From assembly GCA_016722065.1 (NCBI GenBank), contig JADKGX010000001.1, positions 930,001-994,000 on the forward strand: 64,000 nt of DNA. The letters are read 5' to 3'. The notes under the pieces were generated by a model. That model ran no database searches, was not told the origin of the DNA, and saw nothing but the letters and a program-made list of their open reading frames with translations. This DNA comes from Planctomycetota bacterium (GTDB lineage Bacteria > Planctomycetota > UBA8742 > UBA2392). The translations under genes were made by a program, and so were the position numbers. Positions 32,164 through 39,231 of the stretch are shown in pieces. Every line of letters starts with the position of its first letter. The stretch's first letter is position 1.

Positions 32164-34362
32164 ATGGCGGCCAAGAATCCACCCATGCCCGACGAGGGCG
32201 AAGTCTTTCGCGAGATAGCGACCCGCAAGATCGAGGCCGAGCGCCTTCGCGTGCAGCAACTGGCCGCCGAGAACACGCAACTGCGCACCATCGCCGCTGA
32301 CCTGCAAAAGAAAATCAGCATTGCCAACGCCCGGGCAGCAGAGCTTGAAAAACGCGGCAAGATGAGCGCCAACGAAGCCCAGCGCGACGCCGAAGAAGAA
32401 CTGACGCGCCTGAAGGAACGCTTCGAACGCCAGCTGGCGGACCTCAAGGAATCCCACCAGCGCGAACTTGGCCGCGCAGCCAGCAAGGGCGAACGGGTGG
32501 TGGCCAAACTGGAAGGCGTGCAGGATTCCGCCCAAAGCAAACTGGCTGACCTGCAGGACCAGTTGAACGCCGAACGCCAGGCCCGCACCGAGGCCGAAAC
32601 GCGCCTGCGCGCCCTGGAGGCCGCAACCCGCCGCGTTTCCAGCCGCGCCGGACAGGTCACGGGCTATGAAACCGACACGCCCGAAGACCTGTTGCAGGTA
32701 CTGACCGGGCTGGACCCGGAAAAGCCCCTCAAGATTCTGCGCCAGGCCGTGCGCGAGTTGCGATCGGCAGCCAGCAACGTCGAACGCGCCTTTGCCAAGG
32801 CCGTCAAGGACGATGCCCACCGGCCCGAATTGCACGAGGCCGCGGTAGCGTTTCAAGACGCGCGCACCATGCCCGAAATTGAAGACCTGCCCCCCGCGCC
32901 CGCCCAGGTGGTGGAAGAAGCCTTCAAGTTCGTGGAAGAAGAAGTGGCCGAACGCATCAAGGGCAGCCATTACTCGGCCCTGATTGCAGCCATGGCCGCG
33001 GAACTGGTGCGCCTGCTGCGCAACGACCGCGAGCAACTGGACAAACTCTCGCGGCTGGTCGATATCGCGGAAGGCACCGAACTGGCCACGGCGGCGCGCC
33101 TGTTGCTCAAGGGCGCCACGGGCCACCAGCAGGAAATCGCCGCGGCCAAGCTGGTGGCCGAAGAACTGCGCCAGGTCAAGAACGAAGCCCGCGAACAAAA
33201 GGGAAAAGTCAAAAAACTGTATGCCGTGGCCGAAACCGGCATGGCCGGCGAATGGGCCGTGGCTGCCATTCAAGCCATGGCGGCACTGAAACCGCTGCCC
33301 CCACCAGACCCGGAGGCCGCCCGCCGCCCCGTCTATCACCACGTATTGGAGTGCGCCAAGCTGGTCCAGGAACGAATAGACAGCGCCATGAACCTGGGTG
33401 CCGGGGCCGAAGCCGCAATTCGTGAAGCCGATGAATCCATGGCCGGGCTGGAAGGCCTTGTAGGCGGGCTGAATGAACTGGTCAACGCCGCACGCCGCGA
33501 ACTGCTTAGCAAGATTGAAGGCGAACAGGACTCCCGCCTGAAGTTGCAGGCCGCGCGCAACGCCCTGACTGCGCTTGGCAAACGCGGCCAGCGTGCCGCA
33601 GGCCTTTTTGACGGTGCCTTGAAAACCTGCGACCTGGTGCTGGGCCAGTGGAAGGCCACTTACAAGCTTTATTCCTCACTGGCGCGCGATATCAACCGCG
33701 TGGAGGCCAGCATTGAGGGCCAGATGCTGGACTTGAACCAGCCCCTGGAAAGCGAAGAAGGCCGCCGCCTGTACCAGATTATTCACGACTTGAGTGAACA
33801 CCTGCCCGAGTTTCGCAGCCTGTCGATCCTTCGGCAGCGCCTGTTTGTGCACCTGGAAAACCCCAAGCAGCGCATCATGGAACTCAAGCATGTACGCGAA
33901 AGCGCCGTGCGCATTTTGCGCGCCATGGGCGAAGTTGACCCGCGCGACACCCAGCGCTTTTACCAGTACGCCATGGCAAGGCTGTACGACACCTGGGCCA
34001 CCATGGAAGAAGTGCGCGGCGGCACCCACAGCCAGCTTGCGGTCGCAGCCGAACAGGTGGAACCCTATTACGAGGAAGTGCTGGGCTGGCTGAGTTCCGC
34101 TGACATCAGCTACCTGACCGACGGCGAACAACTCGATGTGATGTGCACCGCGGCCTATGTGCGGCGGCTGAAGAAGCACGTGCTGGGCTTTCACGACCGC
34201 GCACGCAGCAGCCGCAACGCCACCGGGCCCCTGACGACCAACTTTGAACAAAGGCTGGATGCCGTGCGGTACCCCCACGACTGGGAGGCGCCGCTGGCAC
34301 GCCTGCAGGAACATTCCGAAGAAGACGAAGTCAACCCGCCCACTGAGCGCGAAAAGCGCTAG
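32164..34362 (+). CDS. Large coiled-coil protein of unknown function
   Basis: 732 residues. Residues about 14-165 form a near-continuous coiled coil with heptads of Leu/Ala and many Glu/Arg/Lys (EIATRKIEAERLRVQQLAAE, ELTRLKERFERQL, RELGRAASKGERVV). The rest is helical with further coiled-coil stretches (about 345-365) and repeated HDLSEHLPEFRSL, AVRILRAMGEVDPRDTQ patterns. There is no signal peptide, no membrane segment and no nucleotide-binding motif. It could be a cytoskeletal, scaffold or chromosome-associated protein. A small hairpin at 32133-32146 (CCCGC/GCGGG) precedes the ATG. Not recognised. Confidence 0.7.
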   Translation: MAAKNPPMPDEGEVFREIATRKIEAERLRVQQLAAENTQLRTIAADLQKKISIANARAAELEKRGKMSANEAQRDAEEELTRLKERFERQLADLKESHQRELGRAASKGERVVAKLEGVQDSAQSKLADLQDQLNAERQARTEAETRLRALEAATRRVSSRAGQVTGYETDTPEDLLQVLTGLDPEKPLKILRQAVRELRSAASNVERAFAKAVKDDAHRPELHEAAVAFQDARTMPEIEDLPPAPAQVVEEAFKFVEEEVAERIKGSHYSALIAAMAAELVRLLRNDREQLDKLSRLVDIAEGTELATAARLLLKGATGHQQEIAAAKLVAEELRQVKNEAREQKGKVKKLYAVAETGMAGEWAVAAIQAMAALKPLPPPDPEAARRPVYHHVLECAKLVQERIDSAMNLGAGAEAAIREADESMAGLEGLVGGLNELVNAARRELLSKIEGEQDSRLKLQAARNALTALGKRGQRAAGLFDGALKTCDLVLGQWKATYKLYSSLARDINRVEASIEGQMLDLNQPLESEEGRRLYQIIHDLSEHLPEFRSLSILRQRLFVHLENPKQRIMELKHVRESAVRILRAMGEVDPRDTQRFYQYAMARLYDTWATMEEVRGGTHSQLAVAAEQVEPYYEEVLGWLSSADISYLTDGEQLDVMCTAAYVRRLKKHVLGFHDRARSSRNATGPLTTNFEQRLDAVRYPHDWEAPLARLQEHSEEDEVNPPTEREKR

Positions 34363-34365
34363 CCA

Positions 34366-35268
34366 TTACCGATTCTTGCGTTCTTCGCGGGGCGGCAGGG
34401 CCTTGCGGTCGCCGGGGCGTACTTCGCCGGGGCGGTCTTCGCGCTGCGGGCGCTTTTCGGCTTCGTTCCACTGGGCGCGAAGTTCCTTGCGCACCGTATC
34501 CACCGCTTTTTCCATCGCGCGATCCAGACCCAGTTCTTTCAGGTCGGCCATCACTTTTTCGCGGCGGTCCTTATCCAACCGTTGCAGCAGCATGTTCAGT
34601 GTGCCCAGATCGCTAACGGCGCGGCGCAGTTCGCGGCGGGCGTCTTCGTCGCCGCCGGCTGCGGCCTTGCGCAGGTCGGCCAGGCGGGGTTCCAGAAACG
34701 CCAGTTCTTCCAGCGATTGCCGACCGCTTTGTTCATACCGTTCGCGCAGAAAGCGCATGCGCTCAGGCCCCTTCATGCTGGCCATGCCGGCGCGTTCTTC
34801 AGGGGTCAGCAGCATCTGTGCGCGCTGCAGAAACAGCATTTCCCCCAGCGCCCGTTCACGATCGGCGCCTTCCGAAGCGCGTTTGAATGCCGCCGGGGCG
34901 TTCTTTCGCAGCATCTCGAGTTCGCGGGCCAGCGTGTACAGGCGCACGCGTTCCAGATAGGGCATTTCCTTCAGCTTGCGCAGGTTGGTGCGCTGGGCTT
35001 CGGTAAGCAGCGGGCGGCCCTCTTTGGCGGCCTTGAGCAATTCCGTCTGTTTGTCTTTGGGCAGGCGGCGCAGGGCCTTCAGGCGGCGCTTGAGCAACTC
35101 CTTGCGCTGGGGCGTCAAACCGTCAAACCAGGCCTGCATTTCCAGCGTGCGGGCATCCGGCGCTGGCGCGGGCTGGGCAAAGGCCACGGCAGGGTTCAGC
35201 GCGGCAAAGGCAACCAGCAGCGTCACGATAAGGCAGGCAAGGCCGGCATGGCGGGCGGCGCGAGTCAT
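34366..35268 (-). CDS. Secreted helical Arg/Leu-rich protein (DUF3106-like)
   Basis: 300 residues from the ATG at 35268, overlapping the stop of the upstream gene (TAATG). A signal peptide (about 1-31, ending AVAFAQ) is followed by a highly charged all-helical protein rich in Arg, Leu and Glu: WFDGLTPQRKELLKRRLKAL, RRLPKDKQTELLKAAKEGRP. These L(S/T)PxxR..L...L..LP motifs are like the DUF3106 family of periplasmic proteins. The C-terminus is a basic tail (RPQREDRPGEVRPGDRK). It is coupled to an anti-sigma-like membrane protein, a common arrangement for Spy/CpxP-type or DUF3106 proteins that feed signals to the anti-sigma factor. That role is inference. Confidence 0.6.
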   Translation of the reverse strand: MTRAARHAGLACLIVTLLVAFAALNPAVAFAQPAPAPDARTLEMQAWFDGLTPQRKELLKRRLKALRRLPKDKQTELLKAAKEGRPLLTEAQRTNLRKLKEMPYLERVRLYTLARELEMLRKNAPAAFKRASEGADRERALGEMLFLQRAQMLLTPEERAGMASMKGPERMRFLRERYEQSGRQSLEELAFLEPRLADLRKAAAGGDEDARRELRRAVSDLGTLNMLLQRLDKDRREKVMADLKELGLDRAMEKAVDTVRKELRAQWNEAEKRPQREDRPGEVRPGDRKALPPREERKNR

Positions 35269-35888
35269 TACTTGCCCTCCGCGCGGTCCAGCGCCTGCAA
35301 CACTTCCAGGTTGTCTACCAACCCAAGGTCTTCGGGCTGGGCAAGATCGTCCAGAATCAGAAACGCCGGGTGATCCAGTTGCTTCATGGTTTCCAAGGCG
35401 TCAGCGTCCAGGCGCTTGGGTTCGGGGCGTTCCGACACGCCGGCAAAGTAGGCCAACTCGTCCCAATCGTCGTCTTCGACCACAAGAGTGGCGTTGCCGG
35501 GGTCCTGGGCCGTGTGTTCGGGCGTGTCTTGCGGCTGCTCTTTGTCGCCGTCGCGGTTGTACAGCGTGACGATACCGACCGCGATCAACACCCCGGCGGC
35601 CAGTGGGCCAACCAGCTTCAACATCCAGGCTGTACGGCGCCCGCCCACGGATACGTCGTTCATCACGCGGGATTCATGGAAGCGGCGCCAGAAGCTGCCC
35701 TCCAGGGCTGCCGAGGGCTCAGGTACGTCGTAAAGGTCCAGCAGGCTTTCCAGGCTGCGTTCCTGGGCAATGGCATGGCGCAGTGTCTGGTCGTTTTCTG
35801 CGGCGCGCAGGATCTCAGCGGCGCGCTGGGGGTCCAGGCGGCCGCGCACCAGTTGTGGAATGTCTTCGTGATAGTGTTCGTAACTCAT
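35268..35888 (-). CDS. Anti-sigma-factor-like single-pass membrane protein
   Basis: 206 residues from the ATG at 35888. The N-terminal cytosolic part (about 1-80: EDIPQLVRGRLDPQRAAEIL, IAQERSLESLLDLYD) has the helical outline of anti-sigma domains but no HxxxCxxC zinc motif. One membrane helix follows (about 88-107, LKLVGPLAAGVLIAVGIVTL). The C-terminal part is acidic and extracytoplasmic (VVEDDDWDELAYF, HPAFLILDDL). No ECF sigma gene is adjacent on either side, so its partner must be elsewhere or lost. The overlapping downstream gene encodes a secreted helical protein that may be the sensor. Confidence 0.55.
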   Translation of the reverse strand: MSYEHYHEDIPQLVRGRLDPQRAAEILRAAENDQTLRHAIAQERSLESLLDLYDVPEPSAALEGSFWRRFHESRVMNDVSVGGRRTAWMLKLVGPLAAGVLIAVGIVTLYNRDGDKEQPQDTPEHTAQDPGNATLVVEDDDWDELAYFAGVSERPEPKRLDADALETMKQLDHPAFLILDDLAQPEDLGLVDNLEVLQALDRAEGK

Positions 35889-35958
35889 GGTTTTGCGCCG
35901 TCAATTCGGGTCGTACAGGTGTTAAACCCTTGCCGTCACCCTGGGTAGCGGAAAAACT

Positions 35959-38376
35959 GTGGCTTCTACACCCTCCAATAATCGCAGTCGCAGGCTGTTG
36001 ATCGCCCTGGTGATCATGGTTCTGCTGGCCGGCGGTGCCGGCCTTGGTTTCACGCTGGGCATTCCCCAGGTGCGGCCCCGGGCCAACCAGCCACAACCAG
36101 TGGGCGACTCGGGCCCTGAACCCGTTCGCAATGCCCCCCCGGCCCCGGCCAATAACGCCGCCGAGCTGCCCAAGGTGATCGACCCACAGCCGGTGCCCGA
36201 CAAGCAGCCAGTTGAAGTGAAACTGCCGGCCTTGACGCGCTTTCGGCGCCTGGTTCTGGAAGCCGACACCACACTGGAACTGGCCGACCCGCAATCGCTT
36301 ACTGCAAAGGCCGCCGATCGAGTGGCCGTGCTGGACGCAACACTGCGCAACTTGGGGTCACGCTTTGCGGTGTATTCGGCGCCACTGGTGGCGGGCACGC
36401 TTTCGACCGACGAATGGCGCCAGTTGCAGACCGAAAGCGCCGAGCGATTTCTCAAGCCCGACGTAGCCGGCGCCGCCTATGCCCAGCAGCGGTCCCCCCG
36501 CGTCGCTATCTGGCTGCGCCAGGGCGCAACACTGCCTGCCGGCGAGGCCAACGCGCCGCCGGGGGTCAGCATTCCGCTGGGTCGGCGGCTGCAGGAGGGT
36601 GTCAGCGCCGATGTTGCCCAGGGCTGGCTGGAAGCCATGGAATCGGAATACGGCAAGACGGATTTTGGCGTGGGGCCCTCGGACCTGCCCTTTGACATCG
36701 TGGTGTTTGGCAGCGCCGCCGAGTACCAGGATTTTTCGCGCCGCCGATTGAACTTGAATGTGCCCGACTGGTCGGCGGGCTTCTTCAGCAACGCATGGGA
36801 TGTCGCCTGCGCGCCGGTGCTGGAAACCACCAGCATGGCGGAAGTACTGCGCCACGAAATGTTTCACGCCCTGCAGGCGCACCTGGCGCCGCAAAGCCTG
36901 ATGGTGCCCTGGTTCGGCGAAGGGTCTGCCGAATGGCTGGACAAAGCCCCGCCCCAGGGCAACCGGCTGCGGACGCACAAGGACTTTGCTACGGCGGCCT
37001 ACGGTTATCTGGCCACATTGATCGACCAGGGCTATGAGTTGAACCTGCGCGAGTTTCTGGCGCTGGATGTAGCAGGCTTTTACGCCCGGCCGGAGCTGCA
37101 CTACCTGCTGGCCTATTGCTTTGTCGATTTTTTGCGCGCAGAGGACGACTTGCGCGAGGTGTACTTTCAGTACTGGAAGTTGATGGTCGACGGCGCCAGC
37201 CCCGACAGCGCCTTTTCGCGCAGCTTTGGCCTGCTGGACCTGGACGAGTTGCAGCGGCGCTTTGTGGCCAAGCTGCGCAGCGTGCCGCGCCAGGGCCGTG
37301 CGCCACGCTTTACCCACGATGGCGCAGCTGAATTCTTTGACGCCATGCCCGCGCGGCTTGAGGGTTCCAGGACCGCCGCCGGCAGCGGCAAGATCAGCGA
37401 TGCCTGGTTTGAAGTGCTGGGCAAGCTGCAGGCCGCGGGCTTTGACGTGGCCGGATCAGGCTATTTCAAGGGCGAGTACGACGTGATCATCGTTGCCATT
37501 GACCACACCGAAAGCATGGAAAATCGGCTGGATCCCAACACATTTGATTTTGAAGCCTTCGGGCGCTGGTTGTTCAGCATGCGCTATGCCGGCACGCTTT
37601 CCCTGAAGCGCACCACGCCCGGCACCGAAAACGAAGAAGAAGTGCCGCCAGCGGTGCTGATGGCGCTGGTGGAAGCCGTGATCACCGACAAGGTGGAGGC
37701 CTTCACGGCGGCAACGGGCATCACGGTGGGCAACGAGGTGCAGAAGGACATTCGCAAGAACTGGGAACAATCCGACCTGCATGGCAAGTATCTGGAAACT
37801 TACAAGAAACGCGACCTGGCACGCGTCACGGCCGAAAGCGTGGCCTGGTATTGGGGCACGCGCCAGGACAAAGCCAACGTGACGGTGGTGGACTTTCACA
37901 CCGACGCGCAAAGCCAGACCGAACAATCGGCCTTTGTGGCCAAGGGCCAGCGATCAATAGCCAGCCCGATTGCCACGCTGTTTTCCAGCCTGGCGCGCAG
38001 CCACAAGGTGCCAACAGGAATGGGCGGCGCAGACACGGACTGGTGGGCGGCCTTGCAGGCGATTGTCAGCAAAGCCAACGACGCCAGCGCCGGGCGCGTG
38101 GCCTGCATGTTGTTTACCGACGGCCCCAATAGCGCCGGGTTTTACGGACACCTGGAAGCGGGTCGAAAAGACGAGTTGTATGTGCGCGACCAGAAGAACA
38201 TGGCCCAGGCCTTTGCCGAGTTATGGTCATCTGCCGGGTTGGGCAACGCGCAGCAGCCCAGCGGCATCCAGATTTTTGCCCTGCCGGGTGCCGAGAACCA
38301 GTCGCTGGAAGAAATCCCGGCCCTGTGCCCGCAAGCCCGCCTGGACACCTGGCTGCCACGCTTCAAAAAGCCCTAG
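35959..38376 (+). CDS. Membrane-anchored DUF1570-like metalloprotease fused to a vWA domain
   Basis: 805 residues with a GTG start at 35959. Residues about 12-35 form a signal anchor, followed by a Pro-rich linker. The first domain has the gluzincin motif HEMFH (299-303) with a downstream WFGEGSAEW (Glu about 321 as third zinc ligand), as in DUF1570 peptidases common in planctomycetes. The second domain, from about residue 505, is von Willebrand A-like: the strand VIIVAIDHTESM carries a DxTxS MIDAS (515-519), GGADTD gives the Thr (about 693) and LFTDGP the Asp (721). Both active sites look intact. It is probably an envelope protease with metal-dependent protein binding. It is divergent from the anti-sigma-like gene. 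Confidence 0.75.
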   Translation: MASTPSNNRSRRLLIALVIMVLLAGGAGLGFTLGIPQVRPRANQPQPVGDSGPEPVRNAPPAPANNAAELPKVIDPQPVPDKQPVEVKLPALTRFRRLVLEADTTLELADPQSLTAKAADRVAVLDATLRNLGSRFAVYSAPLVAGTLSTDEWRQLQTESAERFLKPDVAGAAYAQQRSPRVAIWLRQGATLPAGEANAPPGVSIPLGRRLQEGVSADVAQGWLEAMESEYGKTDFGVGPSDLPFDIVVFGSAAEYQDFSRRRLNLNVPDWSAGFFSNAWDVACAPVLETTSMAEVLRHEMFHALQAHLAPQSLMVPWFGEGSAEWLDKAPPQGNRLRTHKDFATAAYGYLATLIDQGYELNLREFLALDVAGFYARPELHYLLAYCFVDFLRAEDDLREVYFQYWKLMVDGASPDSAFSRSFGLLDLDELQRRFVAKLRSVPRQGRAPRFTHDGAAEFFDAMPARLEGSRTAAGSGKISDAWFEVLGKLQAAGFDVAGSGYFKGEYDVIIVAIDHTESMENRLDPNTFDFEAFGRWLFSMRYAGTLSLKRTTPGTENEEEVPPAVLMALVEAVITDKVEAFTAATGITVGNEVQKDIRKNWEQSDLHGKYLETYKKRDLARVTAESVAWYWGTRQDKANVTVVDFHTDAQSQTEQSAFVAKGQRSIASPIATLFSSLARSHKVPTGMGGADTDWWAALQAIVSKANDASAGRVACMLFTDGPNSAGFYGHLEAGRKDELYVRDQKNMAQAFAELWSSAGLGNAQQPSGIQIFALPGAENQSLEEIPALCPQARLDTWLPRFKKP

Positions 38377-38382
38377 CCCGGG

Positions 38383-38404
38383 ACGCCAATCTCCCGATTG
38401 GCGT
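38383..38404. repeat. REP hairpin 1 (RAYT-associated)
   Basis: A perfect 9-bp stem ACGCCAATC/GATTGGCGT with loop TCCC lies between the vWA fusion gene and the 3' end of the RAYT gene. The same GCCAATC..GATTGGC core recurs at 39029-39046 and 39198-39217. Confidence 0.85.
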
Positions 38405-38419
38405 AGTGAAGTCACCCGG

Positions 38420-39109
38420 TCAGGAGGTCTGCGTTACTGCGCTGCTCCAGGGCCAGTCTTGCGGCCTGGCGACGAGACCGGCTTTGACCGGGTTGTTATG
38501 AATGTAGTCCACAACAGTACGGAAGTGTCTTTCGTTGCGGATGTACCGATCCCAATACTCCCGGTGCCACACAGGTTTGGGAACCGGGCCAATCACAAGA
38601 CTGGACTTCCCGGCGGAATCCAGAATCCGCCTTGCTGTGAACTTCTTCCATGTCGCGATGATCGTTGACGCGGACTGGCCCTCTGCAGGCCGGAACAGAA
38701 CATGTATGTGATTGGGCATGATGGCCCAGGCCAGCAGGCTGTAACGCTCGCAATCAAAGTGCTTTAGTGCTGCCTGTGCCATCGCCGCAAGCGCGGGCGA
38801 GCGCAGGACGCAACACCCGTGCCCGGCGTCAAGCCAGGAGTCAACCCGTTTGCGGCGCTCCATGTCTTGTTCTTGCAGTGGAAGCGCGTCGAGTTCGGCG
38901 GCGATTCGTTTCAGGACATCCGGAGGCAGGCTGTCGGCCAAGTGAAACGTAACATGTTGCGTAGCTCGGCCGTCGTAATGAGGCAGGTAGCCTCGAGAAT
39001 GCCAACCTCTTGCAACGCCGTTGGGATCGCCAATCTCCTGATTGGCTCTCTTGGAATTGCGAGCCGAGCCGCTTGGAAGAATGGAATTCTCAGGCCTTGC
39101 GTCTATCAC
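38420..39109 (-). CDS. REP-associated tyrosine transposase (RAYT, IS200-like Y1 HUH)
   Basis: 229 residues. The HUH motif is in AIMPNHIHVLFRP, with the catalytic tyrosine expected near HREYWDRYIRNE and the family end VDYIHNNPVKAGLV. This is the Y1 transposase family domesticated as RAYTs, which act on single-stranded REP palindromes. The ORF begins with a GTG at 39109; no ordinary start lies between it and the first domain strand (about residue 50). REP 2 therefore falls inside the predicted N-terminus (NQEIGDPN). Typical RAYTs begin near RGWHSRGYLPHYD, so the true start could be non-standard or the gene 5' altered. REP hairpins lie on both sides. Confidence 0.85.
   Translation of the reverse strand: MIDARPENSILPSGSARNSKRANQEIGDPNGVARGWHSRGYLPHYDGRATQHVTFHLADSLPPDVLKRIAAELDALPLQEQDMERRKRVDSWLDAGHGCCVLRSPALAAMAQAALKHFDCERYSLLAWAIMPNHIHVLFRPAEGQSASTIIATWKKFTARRILDSAGKSSLVIGPVPKPVWHREYWDRYIRNERHFRTVVDYIHNNPVKAGLVARPQDWPWSSAVTQTS
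39029..39046. repeat. REP hairpin 2 (inside the 5' end of the RAYT gene)
   Basis: GCCAATC-TCCT-GATTGGC, a 7-bp perfect stem with a 4-base loop. It belongs to the same family as 38383-38404. A worn copy (GCAATCAGGAGATTCC) is visible at 39141-39156. Confidence 0.8.
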
Positions 39110-39197
39110 GATTGCAGCTTCCGGAGCTCGCTAATGTGCGGCAATCAGGAGATTCCCTAACGGGGAACGTCGTTTTTCGGACTGGCTGACTTCCCTT

Positions 39198-39217
39198 CGC
39201 CAATCTGGAGATTGGCG
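39198..39217. repeat. REP hairpin 3
   Basis: CGCCAATC-TGGA-type loop-GATTGGCG lies between the RAYT gene and the stop of aconitase at 39232. It may also serve as the 3' hairpin of the aconitase transcript. Confidence 0.8.
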
Positions 39218-39231
39218 TTCCCGGGATTCTC

